DNA of 19,213 bases from an uncultured Rubrobacteraceae bacterium (lineage in GTDB: Bacteria; Actinomycetota; Rubrobacteria; Rubrobacterales; Rubrobacteraceae). Positions 1 through 7,293 of the stretch are shown piece by piece. The notes under the pieces were generated by a model. It was not told the origin of the DNA. It made no database searches and was given only the letters and a program-made list of their open reading frames with translations. A program made the position numbers and the translations under genes. The stretch spans positions 1 to 19,213 of the forward strand of contig CADCVI010000254.1 in NCBI GenBank assembly GCA_902806105.1, written 5' to 3'. Numbering within the stretch: position 1 is the stretch's first letter; every line of letters begins with the position of its first letter.

Positions 1-270
1 TACAGCTACCCGGCCTGCCGACAGCTCCTACGCCGTCGTGGTATACCGCACACCATCCCCGAGCGGTGCGACCAGCGCGAACGGAGGGCGAAGCGTCCCG
101 GGCAGCCCTTACGCTTCGATGCTGCAACGTACCGCCGTCGCAACGTGGTCGAGCGCTGCGTCAACAAGCTCAAACAGTGGCGTGGGATCGCCACGAGATA
201 TGAGAAGCGGGCCGTCAACTACCGGGCGATGGTGATCATCGCCGCGTTGGTAATCTGGTTAACGGCTTGA
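1..270 (+). CDS. IS5/IS4-type DDE transposase, C-terminal part (cut by window edge)
   Basis: Reading frame 1 is open from the first base to a TGA at 268-270 and encodes 89 residues. It carries the C-terminal catalytic signature of IS4/IS5-type DDE transposases, Y-x2-R-x3-E-x6-K, exactly spaced in YRRRNVVERCVNKLK. The Glu is the third catalytic carboxylate for strand cleavage and transfer. The final stretch (NYRAMVIIAALVIWL) is the usual hydrophobic end of IS5-type transposases. The N-terminal part and the first two Asp residues lie outside the window, so it cannot be said whether the element is intact. The stop lies one base from the stop codon of the convergent gene, so the right end of the element must lie at or inside the 3' end of that gene. 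A short dyad, AGAG-A-CTCT at 278-286, lies there, but no terminal repeat can be confirmed without the left end. Confidence 0.88.
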   Translation, partial: YSYPACRQLLRRRGIPHTIPERCDQRERRAKRPGQPLRFDAATYRRRNVVERCVNKLKQWRGIATRYEKRAVNYRAMVIIAALVIWLTA

Positions 271-271
271 A

Positions 272-1189
272 TCATTGGAGAGACTCTTCGGCAGTGGCTA
301 CGTTTGCCGCCTTGCGGTAGATCAAATCTGCTGTCGCCACGTCTTCCACTGCCAGCCCAAGCGATTTAAAGAGGGTGATCTCTTCCGCCGATTGACGGCC
401 TGGTTTCGCCCCGCTCACGACTTCTCCTACCTCCGCGAAGATCCGACCTGCGGCGATGATGTCCCCAGATTCCTTGAGGGCAGCCTCCCGCGAATCGACG
501 TAGATGCGCGCACGGCGCAGCGTCTTGTCGTCGAGCTCCCGCCAATCGGGTCGAGGGGCGCCCACCGCGTTGATGTGGGTCCCCGGCGACAGCCACTCCT
601 CAGAGAGCACAGGCGTCTTGGACGTAGTCGCCGTCACCACCACGTCGGCGCCTCTCACCGCCTCCTCGGCCGAGGCCGTAGCGCGGACGCTGAACCGCCG
701 GGCAAAGTCCTCGGCGTGGCGCGGGCTCCAGACGCGCACCTCTTCGAACCGCCGGATAAGCCTTAGCGCCTCAAGGTGGCTGCGCGCCTGCACCCCCGAG
801 CCGATGATCGCTAGCACTGACGCGTCCGGCCGGGCAAGGTAATTCGTGGCCACGGCCGATACCGCGGCGGTGCGTACTTCGGTGATAAGCTGCCCATCCA
901 TACTGATGAGTGGCTCGCCGGTCTCAGGTTTGAAGAGCAGGATCGTCGCGTGGTGGGTGGGGATGCCCCGATTCTGCGGATAGAAGGCGACGAGCTTGAC
1001 ACCAAGGGCTGCGCCGTCGTAGTAGGCGGGCATGAGGCCGAGGAAGCCCTCATGCTCGGCGACGGGGACCATCACACGCGTTGGCTGCACCACCCCGCCG
1101 CTTGAGAAGTCGGCCAGAGCACGCTCCATGGCGGGGATCACCTCTTCCATACGCAGCAGGTGGCTTACGGCCGCTTCATCCAGGTTCAT
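272..1189 (-). CDS. ornithine cyclodeaminase / mu-crystallin family protein
   Basis: A 305-residue NAD(P)-dependent enzyme of the OCD/mu-crystallin superfamily, which contains ornithine cyclodeaminase, alanine dehydrogenase, ketimine reductases and opine-type synthases. Visible features are the substrate-binding Lys in GVKLVAFYPQN (about residue 65), the Arg in EVRTAAVSAVAT (about 106), the Rossmann glycine motif IIGSGVQARSH (about 128-138) and the family Asp in IYVDSREAA (about 232). The length is normal for the family. The ATG at 1189 was chosen because AGGAGGTG lies about six bases upstream; an in-frame ATG 13 codons earlier lacks such a site. The gene stands alone, with its own probable promoter at 1243-1271. 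Its stop is one base from the transposase stop, so its last residues could have been changed by IS insertion. The substrate cannot be told from sequence alone. Confidence 0.88.
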   Translation of the reverse strand: MNLDEAAVSHLLRMEEVIPAMERALADFSSGGVVQPTRVMVPVAEHEGFLGLMPAYYDGAALGVKLVAFYPQNRGIPTHHATILLFKPETGEPLISMDGQLITEVRTAAVSAVATNYLARPDASVLAIIGSGVQARSHLEALRLIRRFEEVRVWSPRHAEDFARRFSVRATASAEEAVRGADVVVTATTSKTPVLSEEWLSPGTHINAVGAPRPDWRELDDKTLRRARIYVDSREAALKESGDIIAAGRIFAEVGEVVSGAKPGRQSAEEITLFKSLGLAVEDVATADLIYRKAANVATAEESLQ

Positions 1190-1242
1190 CGCTGCACCTC
1201 CTGATCCCCTACGGCTTACAGCGGGCACGGATCGGTCACCCT

Positions 1243-1271
1243 AGTATACGCCTGTCGGCATACGGTAGGAA
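1243..1271 (-). promoter_or_regulatory. probable promoter of the ornithine cyclodeaminase family gene, with overlapping dyad
   Basis: On the minus strand, TTCCTA (1266-1271) and TATACT (1243-1248, five of six matches to the -10 consensus) are 17 bases apart. This gives a leader of about 45 nt that holds the strong ribosome binding site. The spacer contains an imperfect dyad at 1246-1263 (plus strand ATACGCC-TGTC-GGCATAC). It could be an operator, but no cognate regulator is adjacent. Confidence 0.45.
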
Positions 1272-1360
1272 ACACGTGGCCTCGCAGAACACTATAGGCG
1301 CAGCACGGCAAAGTAGTGGTTATGGTTGTCTACCGACTACGAGTATTTATCAGACACGCT

Positions 1361-1570
1361 CTAGCCGCCCGGGACAACGCGCTGGATGCCGCCGAGTACC
1401 TGCAGCACCACGTAGGCGATTATGAGCACGATGATGACCAGGGACAAGTACTTGATAAAGATCGCGGCCGTGAACGAGTTGTCTCCGCGGCCCCGGGAGG
1501 AGCCGAACTCCTTCTCCTGCATCTCCCTGCGGGCGTCCTCGTAACCCTCGTCGTATTCCCGTCGGGGCAT
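1361..1570 (-). CDS. small single-TM membrane protein, unknown function
   Basis: A 69-residue protein that I do not recognise. The first 32 residues are highly charged (MPRREYDEGYEDARREMQEK and on), then one strongly hydrophobic segment of about 25 residues (IKYLSLVIIVLIIAYVVLQVLGG), and a short basic tail. By the positive-inside rule the topology is not clear-cut. The ATG is preceded by AAAGGAAAGG at a suitable distance and by a good promoter at 1606-1633, which supports a real gene despite its size. It lies 74 bases downstream of the Ser/Thr kinase gene on the same strand. A link to the kinase, for example as a membrane partner, is only positional. The overlapping alternative frame has no such signals. 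Confidence 0.65.
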   Translation of the reverse strand: MPRREYDEGYEDARREMQEKEFGSSRGRGDNSFTAAIFIKYLSLVIIVLIIAYVVLQVLGGIQRVVPGG

Positions 1571-1605
1571 AACTCTGCCTTTCCTTTGCTTGCGGGGATA
1601 GCATG

Positions 1606-1633
1606 ATTATAGACGGATGGACAGATCTCAAAA
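1606..1633 (-). promoter_or_regulatory. probable promoter of the 69-residue membrane protein
   Basis: A perfect -10 hexamer TATAAT (minus strand, 1606-1611) has TTTTGA at 1628-1633 with a 16-base spacer; TTGAGA with a 14-base spacer is a second choice. The predicted start leaves a leader of about 28 nt containing the purine-rich ribosome binding site. The small gene can therefore be transcribed apart from the upstream kinase. Confidence 0.5.
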
Positions 1634-1644
1634 CGTGTCGTGGC

Positions 1645-2661
1645 TTACGGGATGGGCGGGTTACCGAGCAGGGTGAGGACGTACCGGATCACGAGAGCGA
1701 CGATCAGGACGAAGAGCGCGACCATGATCCAGGGGACCGCAGAGCGAAGGTCCAGGCCTGCGCCGCGACGGGTGCGTGGCCCGGTCCTCGTGCCGCGCTC
1801 CCGCGTCTTCGTGGGCACCGGGGCGGCCACCGTGTCCTTCGTGGGCGCCGGTCGCCGCGTTCCGGGGTCACCGTCCCCGAGAGGCCTGAGCTCGTCCAGG
1901 AGGTCGGACGCGCTGCTGGGGCGGTCCACGGGATCTCGGGAGAGCAGGCGGGATACGAGGTCGTCCAGTGCGTCCGCTATGCCGGGGACGACGGAGCCCG
2001 GGCGCGGCGGTCCTCCTTCAGATGCGGCGCCGCTCTCGTGGGGTAGCTTCCCGGTCAGCATCTCGAAGAGCACGACCCCCAGGGAGTACAGGTCCGTCCG
2101 GGGACCGACCCTGGCCCCGGCGGCCTGTTCGGGGGACATGTAGGACGCCGTGCCCAGGACCGTGCTGCCCGTCATCGCTGATGCCGAGGCGGCCCGCGCG
2201 ATCCCGAAATCCGCCACCTTGATGTCGCCGGAGCGGGTCACTAGCACGTTCTGGGGCTTGATATCCCGGTGGATCACGCCGCGCTCGTGGGCGGCCTCCA
2301 GGGCCTCGGCGATCTGGACCGCTACCCCGACGGCCACCGAGGAAGCCATGCGCCCCTCCTCGCGTATCTTCTCCTTCAGAGTCCCCCGCGCGACGTACTC
2401 CATGGAGATATACGCGGTACCGCTCCCGGTCTCGCCCCTGTCGTAGACGGAGACGATGTTCGGGTGGGAGAGGCCGGCGGCGCTCCGGGCCTCACGCCTG
2501 AAACGCTCCACGAACTTCTCGTCGTCGGCGTACTGTTCCGCCAGCACCTTCAGCGCCACGTCGCGCCCGAGGACCTCGTCGTGGGCCAGGTAAACCTTCG
2601 CCATCCCGCCGCTGCCCAGGACCTCCTTGATGGCGTAGCGGTTGTCCACCAGATCTTGCAT
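1645..2661 (-). CDS. membrane-anchored Hanks-type Ser/Thr protein kinase without sensor domain
   Basis: A 338-residue eukaryotic-like Ser/Thr kinase. The catalytic set is complete: glycine loop GSGGMAKVYL (16-25), ATP-binding Lys38 in VALKVL, Glu57 in helix C, catalytic loop HRDIKPQN (131-138, base Asp133), Mg-binding DFG (151-153) and the activation segment ending GTASYMSPEQ. After the kinase domain come a Thr/Arg/Pro-rich linker and one TM helix close to the C-terminus (VPWIMVALFVLIVALVIRYV), followed by about ten residues. There are no PASTA or other extracytoplasmic domains, unlike PknB-type kinases. The ATG at 2661 gives the standard kinase start (DLVDNRYAIKEVLGSGG); a 51-codon upstream extension has no family similarity. 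The start has no clear ribosome binding site and sits only a few bases after a promoter, so it may be translated from a leaderless message. Confidence 0.92.
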   Translation of the reverse strand: MQDLVDNRYAIKEVLGSGGMAKVYLAHDEVLGRDVALKVLAEQYADDEKFVERFRREARSAAGLSHPNIVSVYDRGETGSGTAYISMEYVARGTLKEKIREEGRMASSVAVGVAVQIAEALEAAHERGVIHRDIKPQNVLVTRSGDIKVADFGIARAASASAMTGSTVLGTASYMSPEQAAGARVGPRTDLYSLGVVLFEMLTGKLPHESGAASEGGPPRPGSVVPGIADALDDLVSRLLSRDPVDRPSSASDLLDELRPLGDGDPGTRRPAPTKDTVAAPVPTKTRERGTRTGPRTRRGAGLDLRSAVPWIMVALFVLIVALVIRYVLTLLGNPPIP

Positions 2662-2670
2662 AGGGCCAAG

Positions 2671-2699
2671 TGTATACGCTGCCGCGCCCGCGATTCCAA
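2671..2699 (-). promoter_or_regulatory. probable promoter of the kinase gene, implying a leaderless mRNA
   Basis: Minus-strand TTGGAA (2694-2699) and TATACA (2671-2676) are separated by exactly 17 bases. The -10 box ends nine bases before the ATG, so transcription would begin within about three bases of the start codon. The absence of a ribosome binding site fits leaderless translation, which is common in Actinobacteria. Confidence 0.5.
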
Positions 2700-2854
2700 C
2701 GCAGAAAGACGCGCACGCCGCCGGTCGCCCGTTCCACGAACCGCCCGGCAGACGGAGACTGTAGCCTTTGCCCTCGGATGGCTCGCCGCTCATCCGGCCT
2801 GCGATGCGCTTCAAGGGCCACTCCCGGGGACGAGAGGTCAGGGAGGAGCAGGAT

Positions 2855-4369
2855 CTAATCTCTCCGGGACACCAGTGCCTCCGGAAGCGCCGCTACGATG
2901 TCCCTCGCCGTAACGAAGTCCGCTCCGGCTCGGGTCGCCGCGAGATGTCCGGCTTCGGACCTCGCGAGCACCGCGGCGGCTGCGGCGGAGAACGGGTCCA
3001 TGCCGCGCGCGAGCAGCGTCCCGAGCAGCCCCGCCAGCACACTTGCGTGGCCGTTCGCGGTCAGGGCGCCGCTCTCCCCCGGTCCGAGGGCCACCGGGCC
3101 GCCGGGTGCGGCGACGATGCAGCCTTCACCTTCGAGCACGACCACGGTCCCTGTTCGATCGGCGAGCTTTCGCGTCGAGGCGAGCCTGTGCTCCGCGCCT
3201 TCCTCGGGCGAGAGCCCGAGCAGGCGTCCGAGCCCGACCTCGTCCAGGATCAGGACGGTGGGGCCGTGGCGTTCTGCGAGGGCCTCCGCGGAAGGGTACG
3301 CGTCAAACCCGCCGACTTCGAGGACCGTTGGGACCTCCACGGAGGAGATGATCGAGCGCGAGAACGCGCCCCCGGCGCCCGGTCCGAGCACCACGGCTCC
3401 GGCCTCCGCCGCTAGTTCGGCCACTGCCCGTGCGTCAGCCTCGCCGAAGCGGCCGTCTTCTCGTAGCTCGTGGACCAGGGCTCCGGGCAGGTTCAGGCCC
3501 ATGAGGGGGGCGGCAGGGGCGGGGACGGTCAGGCGTACGTAGAGGGTGCCGGCGCGCATCGCGGCCTCCGCTGCCAGCACGGCGGCGCCGGTCGGACCAC
3601 GTGTCCCGCTCGCGACCAGGACGGTGTCTCGCGAGGTGGCGTGGCGGGGGCGGGGTGGGATCAGGCGCAAGACGCGGCGAGAGATCAGGCCGGCGAGACC
3701 GGCCCCCGGAGCGCCGCCGGGGATGCCGATATCGACCACCCGTACCTCTCCCGCGTGCCTCGCGCCGGGGACCACGTACAGCCCGATCTTCGGGGCGTGG
3801 TTCGTGGTCGTGACGGTAGCCTGGACCGCCAGGCCCTCCACCTCCCCGGTCGCCGCGTTGACCCCCGACGGCACGTCCCCGGCGACCACCGGCGCCCCCG
3901 AGGCATTGATCGCCGCAATGACCCCGGCGAGCGGTTCGCGGACGGCGCCCTCGAAGCCCGTCCCGAGCAGCGCGTCGACGACGGCCCCCGAGCCCGCGAG
4001 GGCCGCGGGGTCGAACGGGCGCGGTGGCGCCCCGGGAAGGCGGTCGAGGTTCGTGCGCGGGACGTCGACGAGGCCATCCAGCGGGAGCGGGGCCAGCACG
4101 TCGACCTCGTACCCAGCCTCGCGGAGGAGACGCGCCGAGATCAGGCCGTCTCCCCCGTTGTTACCCGGCCCTACCACGATCCGAATGGGTCCACCAGCGG
4201 CGACCTCGGCCGCGGCGGCCGCCAGCCCGGCCCCCGCCTTCTCGGCGAGCTCCAGCTCAAGGATGCCGCGCCGTTCCATCGCGAAGAGGTCCGCCGCGCG
4301 CATCTCGTCCGGGTCGTAGAGCCCGTCGAGCCATTCCGGTAAGGTGGTCCTTGTCCGCTCTTCTTGCAT
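2855..4369 (-). CDS. nnrE-nnrD: bifunctional NAD(P)HX epimerase / diverged NAD(P)HX dehydratase
   Basis: A 504-residue fusion of the YjeF N-terminal epimerase and the ribokinase-like dehydratase that repair hydrated NADH and NADPH. The epimerase half looks intact: VGPGNNGGDG (67-75), VDALLGTG (131-138), GDVPSG (164-169) and the Lys in HAPKIGL. The C-terminal half begins near residue 248 and keeps ASGTRGPTGAA and LGPGAGG. It lacks the family's DAD(A/G)L segment (here LEVGGFDAY) and the HPGE segment (here ILDEVGLGR). The GTGD catalytic loop reads NGHAS (439-443), so the expected Asp is Ser. This half may be inactive or changed in specificity. The ATG at 4369 follows GGGAG at a good distance and begins the normal domain; a longer in-frame extension lacks similarity. 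The gene appears to be transcribed alone. Confidence 0.85.
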   Translation of the reverse strand: MQEERTRTTLPEWLDGLYDPDEMRAADLFAMERRGILELELAEKAGAGLAAAAAEVAAGGPIRIVVGPGNNGGDGLISARLLREAGYEVDVLAPLPLDGLVDVPRTNLDRLPGAPPRPFDPAALAGSGAVVDALLGTGFEGAVREPLAGVIAAINASGAPVVAGDVPSGVNAATGEVEGLAVQATVTTTNHAPKIGLYVVPGARHAGEVRVVDIGIPGGAPGAGLAGLISRRVLRLIPPRPRHATSRDTVLVASGTRGPTGAAVLAAEAAMRAGTLYVRLTVPAPAAPLMGLNLPGALVHELREDGRFGEADARAVAELAAEAGAVVLGPGAGGAFSRSIISSVEVPTVLEVGGFDAYPSAEALAERHGPTVLILDEVGLGRLLGLSPEEGAEHRLASTRKLADRTGTVVVLEGEGCIVAAPGGPVALGPGESGALTANGHASVLAGLLGTLLARGMDPFSAAAAAVLARSEAGHLAATRAGADFVTARDIVAALPEALVSRRD

Positions 4370-4494
4370 GTTTCTCCCGTCCCGGAGTGTAATCGCGCGT
4401 GGCGGCGATTCGTAACGCTTTCTGCAAATCAAGTGTAGGCCGGGTTGCGTGGCACGGGTGTGGCAGGCGTTACCGCGCAGGATCTTCCGTGATC

Positions 4495-4522
4495 TTGGGA
4501 TCGCCGTCGTTGGGGATAGAAT
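4495..4522 (+). promoter_or_regulatory. probable promoter of the VC0807-like membrane protein gene
   Basis: TTGGGA (4495-4500) and TAGAAT (4517-4522) have a 16-base spacer, with four and five matches to the -35 and -10 consensus. The predicted leader of about 64 nt contains GGAGGAGG before the GTG start. The rest of the 223-base divergent gap (4370-4592) shows nothing else clear. Confidence 0.45.
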
Positions 4523-4592
4523 GTCTTGACGGGCTGCCGGAGGCATCGGTCCGAAGACCAGACCACGGAACCGGAGGAGGCCCGAGAAGACC

Positions 4593-5363
4593 GTGAACCG
4601 TTCGCTCAAGCTCGTGCTCGACGTCCTTCTGGGTGCGGTCGTGCCGATCCTGGTGCTCGCTTATCTCTCCGAGCCTCTGGGGGCGGTGCCCGCTTACCTG
4701 ATCTCGGCCCTCGTCCCCGTGGGCTGGGTGGCGGCCGACCTGCTGTTCATCACCAGGCGCCTCAACTTCATCACGACTTTTCTGGGCCTCAGCGCCCTCG
4801 TGCGAGGGCTCCTGGCCTTCTGGTTCGTTGACGGGTTCCTTTTCGCGCTCAAGGATTCGGCTGGCAGCGCCGTGACCGTCGCGGTTTTTGGCGGCTCGCT
4901 GCTGCTGGGCCGCCCGGCCCTGCGCGCCTTCGCCCAGCAGAGCCTCGACCCGCGCACCCCCCGTCAGGGGGCCGCGCTCGCCAAGCTCTTCGCCGAGCGT
5001 CCGGTCGCCCGCGTGCTGTTCCTGGGCACCGCTTCCCTCGCCGCGGTGCATGCAGTGGCGGGCATCGCCAACTTCCTGCTCAACTTCTCCATCGTCGTGG
5101 CCCCCTTCGGCACCGCCGAGTTCAACACCCAGGTGGCGACCGTCAACGCCGTGACGCGCGTGGCCCTGGGCGTACCGGAGGTCGTGGCGACCGGACTGGC
5201 GATCTGGCTGGTCTTCAAGGCGATCTACTCCAGGCTGCCCGACGTCCCCGGCGAAACCGACGTCTGGAAGCTCATCCAGTTGCGCGAGGAGCGAGGAGCC
5301 CCTGACGATTCGCAAGCGTCCGACACGCCCCCCAGCGTCACCCACCAACCGGGGAAAGGCTAG
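4593..5363 (+). CDS. VC0807-like multi-pass membrane protein
   Basis: A 256-residue integral membrane protein with about six hydrophobic segments (near residues 7-25, 30-52, 60-80, 92-106, 140-165 and 188-212) and a hydrophilic acidic C-terminal tail of about 45 residues. Its pattern, with an early LDVLLGAVVPILVL helix, an FITRRLNF loop and a central Arg/Gln-rich cytoplasmic loop, resembles the VC0807 family, whose function is unknown. That assignment rests on pattern memory only. The start is GTG at 4593 with GGAGGAGG at 4573-4580, a slightly long spacing of 12 bases; no nearer start fits. It is divergent from the NAD(P)HX repair gene and has its own promoter. The gap to trmFO is too long and structured for simple co-transcription. 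Confidence 0.72.
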   Translation: MNRSLKLVLDVLLGAVVPILVLAYLSEPLGAVPAYLISALVPVGWVAADLLFITRRLNFITTFLGLSALVRGLLAFWFVDGFLFALKDSAGSAVTVAVFGGSLLLGRPALRAFAQQSLDPRTPRQGAALAKLFAERPVARVLFLGTASLAAVHAVAGIANFLLNFSIVVAPFGTAEFNTQVATVNAVTRVALGVPEVVATGLAIWLVFKAIYSRLPDVPGETDVWKLIQLREERGAPDDSQASDTPPSVTHQPGKG

Positions 5364-5439
5364 GCATAGGCCCACACCCGTCCTGCTGACGTCCTAAACG
5401 CGGATCGACTCTGCGGCCAGCGCGAGCCACGGCCCGCCC

Positions 5440-5597
5440 CTACGCGTTGCATGAGCCGCGTTGCCGCAGCGGCCGAAGCCGTTCCGGTAAGCGCTGCGGG
5501 TCGTCCGACAGGAGCGCCGGTTCCATCTCCTCGAAGATCTTCCGCCGGTCGACGGGGTAGTAGAATGCTCGGAGTGGTTTCTGTAGTAATTCTTGTC
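5440..5597 (-). pseudogene. possible decayed coding remnant in the 285-base gap before trmFO
   Basis: On the minus strand one frame reads as plausible protein without a start codon: FYYPVDRRKIFEEMEPALL, then SDDPQRLPERLRPL, ending at a TAG (5440-5442). It is closed upstream by a TGA inside the hairpin region. Its amino-acid mix resembles real coding sequence more than the neighbouring frames do. There is no usable start or ribosome binding site, so it would be a fragment at most. I do not recognise the family. Confidence 0.25.
5561..5566 (+). promoter_or_regulatory. candidate -10 box for trmFO
   Basis: TAGAAT matches the -10 consensus at five of six positions. No good -35 box lies 15-18 bases upstream. 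If used, transcription starts near 5573 and the leader of about 75 nt contains the hairpin at 5597-5626. Confidence 0.3.
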
Positions 5598-5626
5598 GGG
5601 TGTCGGTGAGCGGTCACCGACGCCCG
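5597..5626 (+). promoter_or_regulatory. strong hairpin or operator-like dyad upstream of trmFO
   Basis: The arms CGGG-T-GTCGGTGA and TCACCGAC-G-CCCG pair over 13 positions (one U-G) around the four-base loop GCGG. The inner eight base pairs are perfect. It lies 22 bases before the trmFO GTG and just before its ribosome binding site. No T-run follows, so an intrinsic terminator is unlikely. A leader RNA structure or a protein-binding dyad are the alternatives. Confidence 0.6.
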
Positions 5627-5648
5627 GTGCTTTGTGAGAGGTGATCGG

Positions 5649-6971
5649 GTGGCTGACGTAACGGTAATAGGGGGCGGGCTCGCGGGGAGCGAGGCGGCGT
5701 GGCAGGCGGCGGAGGCCGGGTGCTCGGTCGAGCTCTGGGAGATGCGGCCGGTCAAGGAGACCCCGGCTCACCGCACCGAGCACTTCGCCGAGCTTGTCTG
5801 CTCCAACTCGCTCGGGAACACGTCGCTCGATACCGCGTCAGGGCTCCTGAAGGAGGAGCTCAGGCGGCTCGGGTCCATCATCCTGCGCTGCGCCGAAGCC
5901 CACCGCGTGCCGGCCGGTGGCGCCCTCGGCGTCGCCCGCGAGGACTTCCCGCGAGCCGTCACCGAGGCGGTCCACGCCCACCCGAACATAAAGGTGGTCC
6001 GGAGGGAGGCGACGGAGCTCCCCGGAGGACCCACCGTCGTCGCGACCGGTCCCCTGACCTCGGACTCGCTGGCGCGGGAGATCATGGCGCTCTCCGGCGA
6101 GGCGCTGTTCTTCTACGACGCGGCCTCCCCGATCCTGTTTCGCGAGACGCTCGACGCCGACAGGATCTACCTGGCCTCCCGCTACGGCAAGGGGGAGGCG
6201 GCCTACCTGAACTGCCCGATGACGGAGGACGAGTACTACGCCTTTATCGAGGCGCTGACGACCGCCGAGCTCTCGCCCATAAAGGACTTCGAGGAGAACA
6301 TGTACTTCGAGGGCTGCCTCCCCGTCGAGGTCATCGCCAGCCGCGGCCCCGAGACCCTGCGCTTCGGCCCGATGAAGCCGGTCGGCCTCCCCGATCCACG
6401 GACCGGGAAGGAGGCCTACGCCGTGGTCCAGCTCCGCCAGGACGACGCCGAGGGCCGCCTCTTCAACATGGTCGGTTTCCAGACGCGTCTGAAGTGGGGC
6501 GAGCAGAAGCGGGTCTTCAGGATGATCCCGGGCCTCGAGAACGCCGACTTCGCCCGCATGGGCGTCATGCACCGGAACACCTACCTGCCGTCAAACAAGA
6601 TGCTCGAACCGACGATGCGCCTCAGGGGCAACGACCGGCTGTTCTTCGCCGGCCAGCTCACGGGCGTGGAGGGCTACACCGAGAGCACCGCGATGGGCCA
6701 CATCGCCGGCACGAACGCCGCCAGGGTAGCCCGTGGCCTGGACCCCATAGAGCTTCCCCAGGGCACCATGATGGGCGCGCTCGCCCACTACATCACGGTC
6801 AAGGACGGCACGCTCCAGCCCATAAACTCGAACTGGGGCCTCGTCCCGTCCGTCCCCAAAAAGGAAGACGGCAAGCGCCTGACGAAGCCCGAGCGGCGCC
6901 AGCGCCAGGCCCGGATGGCGCTGGCCGAGCTCGACGAGTTCCTCGCCTCTCCGGTTCCTTCCGCCGTCTAG
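5649..6971 (+). CDS. trmFO: methylenetetrahydrofolate--tRNA-(uracil-5-)-methyltransferase TrmFO
   Basis: A 440-residue FAD- and folate-dependent enzyme that makes 5-methyluridine at position 54 in the T-loop of tRNA, taking its methylene group from 5,10-methylene-THF. The N-terminus has the FAD dinucleotide-binding motif [13 protein letters not shown] (6-18). The family segment [20 protein letters not shown] follows, with conserved Cys51. The second family cysteine is Cys223 in [12 protein letters not shown]. Near the C-terminus [16 protein letters not shown] and the NSNWGLVP segment are typical. The length matches the family. GTG at 5649 was preferred over GTG at 5634 because GAGAGGTGA lies directly before it and the shorter form begins as the family does. 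A hairpin lies in its leader. Most Actinobacteria lack TrmFO, so its presence is a useful lineage hint. Confidence 0.97.
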   Translation: MADVTVIGGGLAGSEAAWQAAEAGCSVELWEMRPVKETPAHRTEHFAELVCSNSLGNTSLDTASGLLKEELRRLGSIILRCAEAHRVPAGGALGVAREDFPRAVTEAVHAHPNIKVVRREATELPGGPTVVATGPLTSDSLAREIMALSGEALFFYDAASPILFRETLDADRIYLASRYGKGEAAYLNCPMTEDEYYAFIEALTTAELSPIKDFEENMYFEGCLPVEVIASRGPETLRFGPMKPVGLPDPRTGKEAYAVVQLRQDDAEGRLFNMVGFQTRLKWGEQKRVFRMIPGLENADFARMGVMHRNTYLPSNKMLEPTMRLRGNDRLFFAGQLTGVEGYTESTAMGHIAGTNAARVARGLDPIELPQGTMMGALAHYITVKDGTLQPINSNWGLVPSVPKKEDGKRLTKPERRQRQARMALAELDEFLASPVPSAV

Positions 6972-6986
6972 CCGCAGCACCCGGCA

Positions 6987-7006
6987 CGGAGCACGCCCCT
7001 GCTCCG
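6987..7006 (+). terminator. stem-loop after trmFO, possible terminator
   Basis: CGGAGCA (6987-6993) and TGCTCCG (7000-7006) form a perfect 7-bp stem with a six-base loop, 16 bases after the trmFO stop. No T-run follows. The remaining gap to the next gene (7007-7180) shows no gene or repeat that I can support. Confidence 0.35.
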
Positions 7007-7187
7007 CCCTGGCGAAGGGGCATGGAAGGCGAGGGAGCCCGGCCACCGCCAGACCGTCGCGTCCCCATGGGAGCGGTCCGCTGCGCGGCCCGACCCGCCG
7101 AGCGATCTGATACCAACTCGTCGCCTGGTGCGCACTTCCTCCCGGACAGGTTCCAGTAAGACCCTTTTCCCCGGCCCGGCACGAGGG

Positions 7188-7193
7188 TATAAT
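7188..7193 (+). promoter_or_regulatory. perfect -10 box upstream of the GYD-domain gene
   Basis: A perfect TATAAT occurs in an otherwise GC-rich gap, followed by the AT-rich stretch ACATATATAG. The expected -35 region (TTTTCC at 7165-7170, 17-base spacer) is poor. The leader would be about 94 nt, with no obvious structure. Confidence 0.45.
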
Positions 7194-7293
7194 TGGAACA
7201 TATATAGCTAGAAGCGCGAACCGGGCAAGATTGCTGGTACTGCGCCGGGGCTGCGTGGGGCGTGTGTAGGGCGACCGAGTCGGGAGGTTGGCC

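Noticed and set aside
4370..4609. N-terminal extension of 80 codons on the NAD(P)HX repair gene
   Set aside because: The internal ATG at 4369 has a ribosome binding site and begins the known domain. The extension crosses the divergent promoter region and includes the start of the neighbour.
5699..7159. A 486-codon open frame (+) overlapping trmFO
   Set aside because: It is a +2 shadow of trmFO, rich in Arg, Gly and Pro as expected from high-GC frame shadows, with no ribosome binding site or family motif.
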